64,000 nucleotides of DNA, taken from positions 186,001-250,000 of the forward strand of contig NZ_JARZHG010000013.1 in the NCBI RefSeq assembly GCF_029946505.1. Reading direction: 5' to 3'. The stretch is from Polyangium sp. y55x31 (GTDB taxonomy: Bacteria > Myxococcota_A > Polyangia > Polyangiales > Polyangiaceae). Position 1 is the stretch's first letter; every line of letters begins with the position of its first letter. The notes under the pieces were generated by a model. It was given only the letters and a program-made list of their open reading frames with translations, had not been told where the DNA came from and ran no database searches. Below, piece after piece: positions 1 to 8,837 of the stretch. Position numbers and translations under genes: made by a program.

Positions 1-1374
1 GGGCATCGGCATGGGCGTGGACATGGTGTCGTCCGAGAATTCGTATTCGTAGCCCGATGGGGACTTCGACGGCGGGGCCGGGCGATCGGCCTCGGGCATG
101 TCCTTGGCCACCGAGGTCATGTTCGCCGCGAGCTTGTCGAGCTCGGCGCTCGGCGTGCGCTTCGATTGCGCGAGGGCCGCCGCGGCGCCCTTTTCGAGCA
201 TCCCGCGCGCGCGTACGTACGAGCCCTGCTTGCCGAGCTCGAGTGCCTGGAGCGTCGTCGCGGACGCCTCGGCGAGCGCGGCCGAGAGCTCGACCGCGGG
301 GTTTTTCGCCTTCGCGACCTCGGCCTCGTCGAGCGTCGTCCGCGCGCCGAGGTAGAGGTGCCGCTCGAGGCGGCCGGCCTGTTCGAGCGCGTCTTCGAAC
401 GTGAGCACCGCGTCGAGCAGCTCGATCGGCACGCCCGCCTTGCGCGGCGTCACCGTCATTCGAACGACGACGTCGCGGCTGTCCCCGCGCACGATGTCGC
501 CGAGCGGCAAGTAGGCAGCGGCGCTGCCCGGCGAGATCACTTCATTACCAACGATCGTGTCGATCCGGACGCCGGGGCCGGGCGTCAGCCTGACCGAGGC
601 CTGGCGGCCGTAGACCGTGTCGAGGCGATCGAGCTCCTCCCGGAAGAACCCCGCGAGTTTGTCCGCGCTCTCGATGTAGCGGTACCTCCCGCCGGACATG
701 TTCGCGATTTTCCCCATGAGCGTCTCGTCGTAATCGAGCCCGAGCCCGAGCGTCGTGATCGCGACGCCGCGCTCGGCGGCCCTCTTCGTGGTGTATTCGA
801 GGTTTGCCGCCTGGTTCGGGATGCCGTCGCCAAGGAGCACGACGCGGTTCACGCCATTCGGATTGTAATGCAGGAGCACCTGGTCGAGCGCCGTCTGGAG
901 CCCGCCCGCCATTTCGGTCGTGCCGCTCGCCTCCATGGCCGCGATGCGCCGGCGCGCCTCTTCGCGGACCTCGTCGTCGAGCTCGGTCGATTCGAGGAGG
1001 ACCTCGGCCTTCGAATGAAACACGACGACCGCGAGCCGGTCGCCATCCTTGAGCGAGTCGATCACCTGCAGGCTCGCGCGGCGCGCGGCCACGATTCCCT
1101 CGCCTTCCATCGAGCCCGAGGTATCGATTGCGAGCGCGACGTTCACCGGGCCACGCTCGCGCGCGGGGCGCGGCGCCGTGGCGATACGGAGGACGGCGTA
1201 GACCGTGCTGTCCCCGTTCGCGAGGAGCATGGGCGAACCGAGCAGCGCCTCCACGCGGACCGCGTTCGGATCTCGCGCGCCCGAGGGCGACGCGGCCGGT
1301 CCGCAGCCGAGGACGAAGAAGACGGCGGCGACGAGGAGGAGGTGTATCGACGAACGAAACGCGAGATCTCTCAT
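1..1374 (-). CDS. VWA-domain lipoprotein (C-terminus cut by window edge)
   Basis: This is probably an outer-surface or periplasmic lipoprotein that binds a partner through a metal-dependent VWA domain. The frame stays open from the ATG to the window edge, 458 residues visible. The N-terminus has a basic start, a hydrophobic stretch and a lipobox (FVLGC, Cys24). The VWA domain starts near residue 77 and carries an intact MIDAS motif, DTSGS at 84-88. The following region (GGRYRYIESADKLAGFF) is typical of YfbK-like bacterial VWA proteins. The visible C-terminal part is acidic, ending in a Met/Pro-rich stretch. No catalytic role can be assigned. Long open frames on the opposite strand here are composition artefacts. 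The domain call is secure; the partner is unknown. Confidence 0.85.
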   Translation of the reverse strand, partial: MRDLAFRSSIHLLLVAAVFFVLGCGPAASPSGARDPNAVRVEALLGSPMLLANGDSTVYAVLRIATAPRPARERGPVNVALAIDTSGSMEGEGIVAARRASLQVIDSLKDGDRLAVVVFHSKAEVLLESTELDDEVREEARRRIAAMEASGTTEMAGGLQTALDQVLLHYNPNGVNRVVLLGDGIPNQAANLEYTTKRAAERGVAITTLGLGLDYDETLMGKIANMSGGRYRYIESADKLAGFFREELDRLDTVYGRQASVRLTPGPGVRIDTIVGNEVISPGSAAAYLPLGDIVRGDSRDVVVRMTVTPRKAGVPIELLDAVLTFEDALEQAGRLERHLYLGARTTLDEAEVAKAKNPAVELSAALAEASATTLQALELGKQGSYVRARGMLEKGAAAALAQSKRTPSAELDKLAANMTSVAKDMPEADRPAPPSKSPSGYEYEFSDDTMSTPMPMP

Positions 1375-1554
1375 GGCGACTCCGGAGCCCGCCTAAGACG
1401 CACGAAGGCGCCGGAAGATTTGGCGGCGTGTCAACAGGTCGCGCTCGTTCTGCCCGCGGATCTACGCCTCGTCGTGAAGGGCGGCCCCGCCCGGCGTGCG
1501 AGCTGGGACGTGCTCGGCCTCGTGCCCTCAGCGCGAATCGGGTAGGCTTTCGCC

Positions 1555-1830
1555 ATGGTCTCCACCGTTCATTGCCCGAACTGCGGGGCGCCTGCGCAAG
1601 CGGGCAGCGCCGCCTGTTTTTATTGCCGCGCCGTACTCGCGTGGCCCGGCGCGCCCGGCGGCACATCGCAGGCGAGCGGACCCGGCGGCATGCCGGCCGG
1701 GGTCGTCGACGCGCTGCGCGCGGGCAACAAGATCGAGGCGATCCGGCTCTACCGAGAAGCGCGGAAATCCTCGCTCCTCGACGCGAAGAACGCCGTGGAT
1801 GCTCTGGAAAAACAGCTCGGCCTCGCTTGA
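1555..1830 (+). CDS. Zinc-ribbon protein with ribosomal L7/L12-like C-terminal motif
   Basis: A 91-residue protein of unknown role. Residues 7-24 form a short zinc ribbon with two CxxC pairs (Cys7/Cys10 and Cys21/Cys24). A Gly/Pro-rich linker follows, and residues about 55-91 resemble the C-terminal domain of ribosomal protein L7/L12: a helix with the pattern NKIEAIRLYREA, then DAKNAVDALE. That combination is seen in small uncharacterised bacterial proteins. It is probably cytoplasmic, as no signal peptide is visible. The gene stands alone, with the divergent VWA lipoprotein gene starting 180 bp upstream. The L7/L12 likeness is by eye only and does not imply a ribosomal role. Confidence 0.75.
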   Translation: MVSTVHCPNCGAPAQAGSAACFYCRAVLAWPGAPGGTSQASGPGGMPAGVVDALRAGNKIEAIRLYREARKSSLLDAKNAVDALEKQLGLA

Positions 1831-1926
1831 GCTCGGCTGAGGCGTGCCAGATCTTCGGAGGGACTTGATCGAACGGACGGCGTCCGTTATGTTGGACGAC
1901 ACCACGCTTTGTTGGAGGGTCGTCCG

Positions 1927-2073
1927 ATGAACCAGCGCAGCGCTCGTATAATCGATCTTGACGAGGTGCGAAGGAAGCGCGCAGACGAGCAGCGCCGGAA
2001 AACAGAAGCGTCGCCGGTCGTGCTCGTCTGGGTGCCCGTCTGGTTCTGGGTGCCCGTCTGGCCCGCGATGTAA
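1927..2073 (+). CDS. Small Trp/Pro/Val-tailed protein, 48 aa
   Basis: A short gene that I infer from start, ribosome site and composition. A GGAGG lies 8 bases before the ATG. The 48-residue product has a strongly charged first half rich in Arg, Lys, Asp and Glu, then a hydrophobic tail in which VWVPVW occurs twice, separated by Phe. The tail is encoded by a 17-base direct repeat with an 18-base period. It could lie on a membrane surface or act as a short anchor, but I recognise no family. It converges on the Met-rich gene 25 bases downstream. The alternative is a spurious frame; the good ribosome site and amphipathic layout argue for a real gene. Confidence 0.55.
   Translation: MNQRSARIIDLDEVRRKRADEQRRKTEASPVVLVWVPVWFWVPVWPAM
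2027..2061 (+). repeat. Two 17-base direct repeats, period 18
   Basis: The unit TCTGGGTGCCCGTCTGG occurs at 2027-2043 and again at 2045-2061 with one base between. Because the period is 18, both copies are read in the same frame and give the repeated VWVPVW peptide of the small protein. It looks like a recent in-frame tandem duplication. Confidence 0.9.
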
Positions 2074-2098
2074 ACGGGGAAGCGGCTCGCCGCGCGAG

Positions 2099-2572
2099 TT
2101 ACTTCGCCGTGCTGGGCATACACATCATCATCGGCATCCCGCCGCACATCAACATCAAGGGCATACCGGCGGCCATCATGCGGGCCATGGCCTCGCCGCG
2201 CTCCTTCATCATGTCCATGGAAATGCCGTCGCCGGGGGTCAATTTGCAGGTCATCCCGTCCTTCGTCATTTCATAGGTCATACGGCACATCACCGGCATC
2301 ATGCCCATGCCCATGCCCATGCCCATCATGCCGGGCATCATTCCCATCATGGGCATCATGGGCATCATCCCGGGCATCATGCCCATGCCCATCATGCCGG
2401 GCATCATGCCCATCATGCCGGGCATCATCCCTCCGGGCATGGGCATGCCGGACATACCAGGCATCATGTTCATCATGGGCATACCCTGCATGGGCGAGCC
2501 CATCATGGGCATCGACGAGGACATCATCGGCATCGGCATCGGCATGTTCATGGCGGGCATTGCGTTCGTCAT
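2099..2572 (-). CDS. Extremely methionine-rich protein (about 64 Met in 157 aa)
   Basis: A 157-residue protein. By my count 64 residues are Met, mostly in MPGMMGM-like repeats over residues about 1-100. The C-terminal third is more ordinary (YEMTKDGMTCKLTPGDG) and holds Cys residues near Met, four Cys in all. The start chosen has AGGAG 8 bases upstream; an upstream in-frame ATG lacks one. No signal peptide is evident, so it may be cytoplasmic. Clusters of Met and Cys are known in copper and silver carriers such as CopK, CusF and Ctr1 tails, so soft-metal binding is a reasonable inference, not shown. An alternative is a structural or oxidant-scavenging role. It diverges from the beta-helix gene. 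Confidence 0.8.
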   Translation of the reverse strand: MTNAMPAMNMPMPMPMMSSSMPMMGSPMQGMPMMNMMPGMSGMPMPGGMMPGMMGMMPGMMGMGMMPGMMPMMPMMGMMPGMMGMGMGMGMMPVMCRMTYEMTKDGMTCKLTPGDGISMDMMKERGEAMARMMAAGMPLMLMCGGMPMMMCMPSTAK

Positions 2573-2722
2573 GGCTCGGTCTCCTTTTCTGTCGTTCTCC
2601 ACGCTCATACACGGCCGCAGTATGGTCCGCAATCCGGGAAATCCCGCTTTTTTGCGGTGTGCCCGGAACGGACTGAAAATTCTCTTTTCGCTCCGTCCCG
2701 GTTGCGCGTAAGATCCCGGCCC

Positions 2723-4894
2723 ATGCGTCGATGCTCTCTGCGTCCGATTCTCTCCTCTTCCCTCTTTCTACTCGCCGCCGGAACTGCCGGCTCCGTCCAT
2801 GCCGCGGATACGTCGACCCTCGGCAACCTCACGCTCCGGCCCACGATTCACGCCGTGGGCGTCACGGCCGTGGTCTCGGGGGACGATGACGGAGACGCCG
2901 CCGTGAAGCTCGCGTTTCGCAAAGCCGGCGACGCGAGCTTCACGTCCGGCCATCCGCTCCTCCGCACGTCGGGCGGGCGCCGCGGCAGCGCCCTCTTTCT
3001 CGAGCCCGCGACGGAATACGAGGTGCGCGTCACGCTCGACGATCCCGACAACGGCGCGCCCCAGGAGGTCACGGGCACGATCCGCACGCGTGACGACGCA
3101 CCTCCGCCGCAGGGGAGCAAGCACCTTTACGTGGACGCGAAGAATGGCACGGATGGAAACGACGGATCCCAAGGCAAGCCGTTCAAGAGCATTGGCGCCG
3201 CGGCGTCCGCGGCGGGCCCGGGGACGGTCGTGCACGTCGCGGCCGGGGTTTATCGCGAGACCGTGACGGTCGAGGGGAATCACGGCGGCGCCGCGGGAAA
3301 CCCCGTCTGGTTCGTGGCCGAGCCGGGCGCGATCCTCGACGGCTCCGATCCGGCGCTCGAGGACGGATCGGTCTTCCAATCGGAAGGCAATGGGATCTAC
3401 GCGGCGCCTTTCTCCGGGGCCTCGCAGTACGTCGCCGTGGACGATGTGCGCCTCTACGATTACGGCTCCCTCGCGGATCTCGAGGCCGCCGCCGCGGGCC
3501 TCGCCGGCGGGTTTTACGTCGACGCTGCCGCGGGCAAGATTTACTTGAAGCTCCCCGACGGCGGATCGCCCGCCGGGCATACGATTCACGTGGCCATCCG
3601 CAACGTCGGCATTCTCCTCGACACGGTCACCGACGTCGTGGTCGAGGGCTTCGAGATTCGTCACCTCGGCGCCAACGCCGAGGGCGCGGGCATCGACGTG
3701 CGCGACACGGCGCGCGCGTGGGTCCGGAAAAACCACATTCACCACATGAATGCCGGCATCCGCGTGCGCAGGCCCCTCGCGGCGGAGAACGTCATCGAGG
3801 ACAACGTCGTCCGCGACACGAGCATCTGGTCGTGGCCGTGGAGCTCCGTCAAGGCCCATACCCCCGAGGCGAGCGCCATCGGCATCACGGGCGGCGCCGG
3901 CAACGTCGTTCGGCGAAACCAGCTCTCCGGCACGTTCAATGGGGTGTACATCGGCAGTTTCGACGATTCTTCGGAGGCGGTCGCCCCGGATACGGACGTC
4001 TACGAGAACGTGCTCGCCGAGCACGGCGACGACGGGCTCGAACCCGAGGGGGCCTGCGTGAACGTGCGCCTCTGGAACAACCACATGCGCGGCGTGCTGA
4101 ACGGCGTGTCGCTCGCGCCGATCGAGGTCGGCCCGCTTTTCGTGGTGCGCAACGTGATCGACGGCTTCAAGGAGCACGCGCTCAAGGTGAACAACGGCTC
4201 GCAGGGCTTCATGCTCGTCTATCACACGACGAGCCGCCCGGCTGCCGAGCTTGCGGAGGCGCAGGCGATCGCCCCGACGATTCCGTTCGCGAATTTGATC
4301 ACGCGGAACAACATCTGGGCGTCGCACCGTTACGTCATCGAGAGCAGCATCACGCCGAGCGGGCCCGTGGACCTCGACTGGGACAATCTGTTCACGGACA
4401 TCCTCGACGGGACGCCGCGGTTCGTGAAATGGCTCGACGTGAAGTATGCGAGCATCGCAGAGCTCGCGGGCTCGGGCACGATCGAGAGCCACGGGTTCCA
4501 GGTCGAGCCCCAGTACGAGGACGCGGAGGGCGGCGATTTCACGCCGGTGGAGGGCAGCGGGCTCGTCGACGTCGGCGTGGTGATCGAGGGCATCAACGAT
4601 CGATTCGTGGTCGGCACGGCGCCCGATCTCGGCGCGTTCGAGCGCGGAGGCGTGGGGCCGCTGCCGGACGGCGGATTGCCCGACGGCGGCTCCGGGGCCT
4701 CGTCGAGCGGCGCCGGCGGAAGCGGCGGGGAAGGCAATGGCGCGGGCGGCAATGGCGACGGCGCGGCCGGGGACGAGGGCGGTTGCGGGTGCCGCCTCGG
4801 GGACGGCGCGGCGCCGGGGATCGGGCTTTATGCATTCGGCGCGCTTGCCTGGGGGCTTTCGCGACGGCGGCGCGGAGCGAAAGCGAAGGGCTAA
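2723..4894 (+). CDS. Secreted right-handed beta-helix protein with MYXO-CTERM tail
   Basis: A 723-residue exported protein, probably displayed on the cell surface and binding or cleaving polysaccharide. Residues 1-29 are a signal peptide ending SVHA. Residues about 33-125 look like a fibronectin-III-type beta domain. From about residue 132 (KHLYVDAKNGTD) a DUF1565/pectate-lyase-like parallel beta-helix runs to about 620, with repeated VVEGFEIRH, WVRKNHIHHM and NVIEDNVVRD turns. A Gly/Ala/Asp-rich linker leads to a MYXO-CTERM-like sorting tail: a GCGC motif, a hydrophobic segment and an RRRR cluster. The start was placed at the ATG before the signal peptide; the frame upstream is His-rich noise from the antisense Met gene. 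Substrate unknown. Confidence 0.85.
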   Translation: MRRCSLRPILSSSLFLLAAGTAGSVHAADTSTLGNLTLRPTIHAVGVTAVVSGDDDGDAAVKLAFRKAGDASFTSGHPLLRTSGGRRGSALFLEPATEYEVRVTLDDPDNGAPQEVTGTIRTRDDAPPPQGSKHLYVDAKNGTDGNDGSQGKPFKSIGAAASAAGPGTVVHVAAGVYRETVTVEGNHGGAAGNPVWFVAEPGAILDGSDPALEDGSVFQSEGNGIYAAPFSGASQYVAVDDVRLYDYGSLADLEAAAAGLAGGFYVDAAAGKIYLKLPDGGSPAGHTIHVAIRNVGILLDTVTDVVVEGFEIRHLGANAEGAGIDVRDTARAWVRKNHIHHMNAGIRVRRPLAAENVIEDNVVRDTSIWSWPWSSVKAHTPEASAIGITGGAGNVVRRNQLSGTFNGVYIGSFDDSSEAVAPDTDVYENVLAEHGDDGLEPEGACVNVRLWNNHMRGVLNGVSLAPIEVGPLFVVRNVIDGFKEHALKVNNGSQGFMLVYHTTSRPAAELAEAQAIAPTIPFANLITRNNIWASHRYVIESSITPSGPVDLDWDNLFTDILDGTPRFVKWLDVKYASIAELAGSGTIESHGFQVEPQYEDAEGGDFTPVEGSGLVDVGVVIEGINDRFVVGTAPDLGAFERGGVGPLPDGGLPDGGSGASSSGAGGSGGEGNGAGGNGDGAAGDEGGCGCRLGDGAAPGIGLYAFGALAWGLSRRRRGAKAKG

Positions 4895-5745
4895 CGGGCC
4901 ACGATCACGACGACGGTGGTGTCGTCGGTAGCCGGTTCCTCGACGGCTCGGAGCAGGGCGTCGACTCCACCGTCGGGGGCCGAGTTTTTCTCGACGATGA
5001 TGTCCCGGATCCGCTCTGGGTCGAGGGACGACCAGAGGCCATCGGTGCATAGCACGAAGCAATCTCCGGGCTCGACCTCGACGGTCCGGGTATCGAGCTG
5101 GTCGGGCCCCTGGAGGTGTCCGAGCATTCGCGTGGACACGCTGGCGTGTGTTTCGAGCAACTCCATCTCACCGCCCTGGGCCTCCACGTAGCTGCGCAGG
5201 GTGTGGTCGCGGAGCAGTAGCTCGATCGTACGGCCGCGGATACGGTAAGCCCGACAAACCCCGACCTGCGCGACACTCATGCGATTTCCACACCAGGCAT
5301 ACAGGGCGGTGCACGAGGTGGCGTGGTGCGAAAAGACGCGATGAGGCCAGCGGCGGCGATCCCGCAGCGCATCCGCGGCGTCGAGGGAGGCATGCAGCCG
5401 GTCATCATCGCCGCGCCTTTGCAGCAAAGCTTTGTATACCTCCTCCTGCCGGTCGTGCATGGCCCGCATCGTGGAATTCGCCGCCCACAGGGCCGCCCGG
5501 AGCCGAGCCTCGCCATCCTCGACGCTGCCCGTGTCGAGCGCCTCGGCAAGGGCTGCGAGTCCGGGATCCACGCCGAAGGGCGCGTAATAACCGCCGTACG
5601 TCGGGCCGGAGGCGTCCGCGACGAGGAAAAGGCCGCGGCGCTCGTCGATTCGCCATCGGTCGTCGTTTTCACCGTGCGTGCACGCGAACGAGCGCGTGCT
5701 CATTCGCGTGCGCGCAGCGGCGTGGAGCGCGAGGGAGGGCGGCAT
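4891..5745 (-). CDS. PP2C-family Ser/Thr protein phosphatase
   Basis: A metal-dependent protein phosphatase that likely reverses Ser/Thr phosphorylation by the kinases common in this genome. The 284-residue product has the PP2C core: an N-terminal Asp motif (GENDDRWRIDERRG then LFLVADASG), the central GDCFVLCTDGLW motif near residue 230, and the terminal DDTTVVVIVAR with its metal-binding Asp. The usual DGMGG motif is replaced by DASGPTYGG, so metal site 1 is atypical. The start overlaps the end of the upstream gene region (TGA-GGG-ATG), suggesting translational coupling; an internal ATG 42 bases later would also retain the full domain. It overlaps the end of the convergent beta-helix gene by 4 bases. 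Confidence 0.85.
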   Translation of the reverse strand: MPPSLALHAAARTRMSTRSFACTHGENDDRWRIDERRGLFLVADASGPTYGGYYAPFGVDPGLAALAEALDTGSVEDGEARLRAALWAANSTMRAMHDRQEEVYKALLQRRGDDDRLHASLDAADALRDRRRWPHRVFSHHATSCTALYAWCGNRMSVAQVGVCRAYRIRGRTIELLLRDHTLRSYVEAQGGEMELLETHASVSTRMLGHLQGPDQLDTRTVEVEPGDCFVLCTDGLWSSLDPERIRDIIVEKNSAPDGGVDALLRAVEEPATDDTTVVVIVAR

Positions 5746-5748
5746 CCC

Positions 5749-6495
5749 TCAGAAGCTCATTTTCATTCCCACGGACCTCGGCCCTACGAAAAACTCGGGG
5801 CGCGCGGCGAGGTCTTCCCGCACGAGGACCTTTTGCTTGGCGACGATCCCCGCGATCAGCATGGCCGCCCCGCCGGCCTGGACGAGGCCGTCGAAGACGA
5901 GGAGGGGCCTCGCGATGTTGTCGGATCCGCTGAAATCGCCCGCCCCGGCGACGATGAATGGGCCGATCACGGGCACGAACAGCGCCGGCCAGGGGGCCCG
6001 GTTCGATTCGGCCACCGCCCCGCCTACCGCCGTGAAAAAGTAAAACGTCCCGAAGACCACGCTGCCCGCGATGACGAGCCCCTTGCGAACGCGTTCCTCG
6101 AGCACGTATCCCGGGGGAACGAGGCCTCCCTTGTACGGCATGACGGGCTTTTGCTCTTCGGCCTCGGCGGCGGGATAACCATACCCGGGAGGCGGAGGCG
6201 GATACCCCGGTTGTCCGTACGGATAAGGATAGGGGTACGGATACGGGTACGGGTACGGTGGCTGGCCCGGCTGCGCGCCGGGCGGCGGCGTGCCAGGCGG
6301 GAGCGGCGCCGCCGCCGTGGGGGGCGGTGAGCCCGGCGCCGGCGCTGTCGTGGCCGGGGGAGGAGGGGCTGGCGCAGGGAGCGCCTTCTGCGACTGCGCC
6401 GCAGACGTGGCCGGCGCGCCGAGCAAACCGACGCCGAGGGACACCGCGCCGAGGTGCCTCGCGTATTTCTGCCCTACCGTGATATGCCAGCTCAA
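5749..6495 (-). CDS. Membrane protein with Pro/Tyr-rich linker
   Basis: A 248-residue envelope protein of unknown function. It opens with a signal-like hydrophobic stretch ending APATSAAQ, followed by a long Pro/Ala/Gly linker that contains seven consecutive Pro-Tyr pairs. The C-terminal half has two or three hydrophobic segments (GLVIAGSVVFGTFYFFTAVG, PALFVPVIGPFIVAG and LVQAGGAAMLIAGIV), a pattern common in myxobacterial hypothetical proteins. I chose a TTG start because GGGAGG lies 8 bases upstream and it sits just before the signal sequence; an upstream ATG at 6543 would add 16 residues. It is immediately upstream of, and probably co-transcribed with, the PP2C phosphatase gene. Confidence 0.7.
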   Translation of the reverse strand: MSWHITVGQKYARHLGAVSLGVGLLGAPATSAAQSQKALPAPAPPPPATTAPAPGSPPPTAAAPLPPGTPPPGAQPGQPPYPYPYPYPYPYPYGQPGYPPPPPGYGYPAAEAEEQKPVMPYKGGLVPPGYVLEERVRKGLVIAGSVVFGTFYFFTAVGGAVAESNRAPWPALFVPVIGPFIVAGAGDFSGSDNIARPLLVFDGLVQAGGAAMLIAGIVAKQKVLVREDLAARPEFFVGPRSVGMKMSF

Positions 6496-6845
6496 GGTCG
6501 TTCCCTCCCGGCTCGGCCCGTGATCTGCGGACCGTGCGGACATCGTATCTCGCACCGGCCTCGCGCTGCAAGCTGAACGAAGGGGGCCTGATCGGCCCGA
6601 CGATCCGCGTACGCGAGTTCCGTGGCCTGGAAAGCCTCGGGCCGGGCTCGAGGTGCCGTCGGAAAAAGCCGAGGGCCCCATTCCGTCGCCGTCAGCGATT
6701 GCGGGGACGCCCAAGGCGCTTTCGTGCGCGATGCCTTTCAGCACGATCCGCACGGGGCCGTGCGAGCGCAGCACTACCCTCGATCATCCAAGTCGCGCGA
6801 CGATCGGGGAGACCGGAAATTCCTCCGCTCCGAGGAGCCGTGGCA
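6496..6845. other. 350-bp divergent intergenic region
   Basis: This region separates the leftward membrane-protein gene from the rightward copper-oxidase operon and must contain both promoters. It is GC-rich, and I could not pick out a convincing -35/-10 pair, terminator or strong inverted repeat. The only clear signal is GAGGAG, a ribosome site just before the first gene of the operon. Short open frames here look random. Confidence 0.5.
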
Positions 6846-8837
6846 ATGGACCGAAAGTGTGTCGTGAAGCGCAGGCAGAGTTCCTATCGTCCGGCCCCAG
6901 CGGACAGACGCGCGCTCGCCGCAGCGCTGGCTCCTTTTCTGCTCCAGGCCGTCGGATGCACGAAGCGTGATCGGCCGGAGGAGCCCTCGATCACGACGCA
7001 TGCACCGGATCCGGTGATCGAGGATGCGCCGGCGACCCCGGCGTCCGTCGAGGTCACGCAGAATGGCCTGACGATCTCCTTCGAGCTCGCATTCGAAGAA
7101 GACGAGAAAAGCGGCTCCGGCGCGCCTCGAATGGCGCGCGCCGTGCTCGGCTTGAAGGACGCCGCGACAGGAATGCCCGCGACCGGCCTCGGGCCGCGTG
7201 TATGGCTATCCGAACGGAAAGAGGGGGCGGCCGCGCTCGATCCGGATGCCTGTCGAAAGCTCGTCGCGAGCTTCGCCGGCGGGTTCCTGTCGGCGCGGCC
7301 GGCGGCTGTCCTCGATGGATACCTCGTCCTCTCGCTCAATGATGACCCGACGCTCTCGATCATCGACCCTCGCGTCGCCCTTTCGCGAACCAAGCTCCAG
7401 AGCCTCGTGGCCTTGCCCGGCCAGGCTGCGGATTGGGCAGCCGCGCCGGAGGGCGCGTCGGTGTTCGTGACGATCCCGGAGCGCGACGTGGTCACGGAGG
7501 TCGACGTGCTCCGCGGACGCGCGCGAGGCAGCGTCGAGGTCGGGGATCGACCCACGCGAATCGTGGCCCGCGGCAAGGGCCGCTCGTTCTGGGTCGCGAA
7601 CGACGGCGATGGAACCGTGAGCGTGCTCGATCGGGACGCGCCCGAAAAGCGGCAGACGCTCGCCGGAGGCGAAGGCCATCAGGAGATCGTTTTCGTCGCG
7701 GGTGGAGAGCGCGCCTGGGTGTCGGCATCCGGCAGCGAATCGCTTCGTGTTTTCGACGCGGAACGAGGCGCGCTCCTCGCCGACGTGAACGTGGGCAAGG
7801 GCGTCGTCGCGGTCGCGGGCAGCGACGAGGCCTCGATGATCCTCGCGGCGCGCGAGGATGGCGAGCTCGTGATCGTCGACGAAGCGGGCCGGACGGTCAC
7901 CACGCGGATCCCAATGGGCCGAGGAGCTTCGTCGATCGCATTCGCGCCCCCCGGCAGGTTCGCCTGGATCGTCCAGAAAGACGCGGGCGCCGCGCACGTG
8001 TTCGATGCGTCCCAAGGCAAGATCGTACGGACGACGAATGGTTTGTCACGGCCGGACCATGTCGTGTTCACGCGCCATTACGCCTACGTGCGGGAGCTCG
8101 GATCGAGCCACCTTTCCATGTTCGGGCTCGCCGGCATCGAGAAAAACGAATCGCCGAAGCTCGTCCAGGTGGCGATGGGGCAAGCGGCGCCGGGCGCGAT
8201 CGACGCTCCGACGTTCGCTGCCCCGATGGCCCCTTTGCCCGAAGGAGGCGGCATGATCGTCGCGCATCCCGTGGATCGGAATCTGTATGGTTACGTCGAG
8301 GGAATGATGGCGCCCGTCGCGACGCACCCCGCGTACGGGCGTTCGCCGCGCGCCGTTCGCCTCGTGGATCGATCGCTGCGCGAAACGGAGCCGGGCGTCT
8401 ACGAGGCGCCGCTCCGTCTCGACCGTGGCGGCATTCTCGACGTGGCCGTGCAGCTCGAATCGCCCCGCAAAATCACGGCTTGCCTCGAATCGTCGCTCCC
8501 CGAGGCCGAGCCGCGCCTGCGGGAGGAGCCCTTCGAGCTCGAACCACTCTTCGATCCGGGCGAGCGGCTCGTCGCCGGGCGCCCCGCGACGCTCCGCTTC
8601 CGGCTGCGGGAGCCCGTGCAGGCGCGCGCGCTCACGGTGCTCTTCGCGCGGGACCCTGCGGGATACGCGTGGCGCGGCGTTCCGCGCGACGAGGGGGAAG
8701 GCGTGTATTCGGTCAACGTGAACCCGTCATTGCCCGGACCATATCGGCTGGTCGTGCGTTTGTCCGGGGGCGACGATTCGCTCGGGCGGCGCGCGTCGCT
8801 GCGGCTCGGCGTTCGGGCCCGGGAAGGTGGAACATGA
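6846..8837 (+). CDS. Lipoprotein with cytochrome d1/YVTN-like beta-propeller
   Basis: First gene of the copper-oxidase operon; 663 residues. The N-terminus is a lipoprotein signal ending LLQAVGC (Cys38), so the protein should be anchored outside the cytoplasm. Residues about 50-180 contain a beta-sandwich-like part. Residues about 180-480 are a propeller of YVTN/YncE or cytochrome d1 type, with blade-like repeats such as RSFWVANDGDGTVSVLDRD and ERAWVSASGSESLRVFDAE. The C-terminal 180 residues form an Ig-like beta domain. No CxxCH is present, so it does not bind c-type haem covalently. GAGGAG precedes the ATG. Its stop overlaps the next start (ATGA). It may act as a scaffold or electron-transfer partner; the exact role is unknown. 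Confidence 0.8.
   Translation: MDRKCVVKRRQSSYRPAPADRRALAAALAPFLLQAVGCTKRDRPEEPSITTHAPDPVIEDAPATPASVEVTQNGLTISFELAFEEDEKSGSGAPRMARAVLGLKDAATGMPATGLGPRVWLSERKEGAAALDPDACRKLVASFAGGFLSARPAAVLDGYLVLSLNDDPTLSIIDPRVALSRTKLQSLVALPGQAADWAAAPEGASVFVTIPERDVVTEVDVLRGRARGSVEVGDRPTRIVARGKGRSFWVANDGDGTVSVLDRDAPEKRQTLAGGEGHQEIVFVAGGERAWVSASGSESLRVFDAERGALLADVNVGKGVVAVAGSDEASMILAAREDGELVIVDEAGRTVTTRIPMGRGASSIAFAPPGRFAWIVQKDAGAAHVFDASQGKIVRTTNGLSRPDHVVFTRHYAYVRELGSSHLSMFGLAGIEKNESPKLVQVAMGQAAPGAIDAPTFAAPMAPLPEGGGMIVAHPVDRNLYGYVEGMMAPVATHPAYGRSPRAVRLVDRSLRETEPGVYEAPLRLDRGGILDVAVQLESPRKITACLESSLPEAEPRLREEPFELEPLFDPGERLVAGRPATLRFRLREPVQARALTVLFARDPAGYAWRGVPRDEGEGVYSVNVNPSLPGPYRLVVRLSGGDDSLGRRASLRLGVRAREGGT

Noticed and set aside
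2290-2530. Repeated ATGGGCAT-like DNA, considered as CRISPR or satellite
   Set aside because: The unit is irregular and lies inside the Met-rich coding frame; it reflects Met-Gly-Met codons.
2768-5062. Long Arg/His/Asp-rich open frame on the minus strand opposite the beta-helix gene
   Set aside because: It is the antisense of a well-supported exported protein; composition is typical of high-GC shadow frames and it overlaps the PP2C gene.
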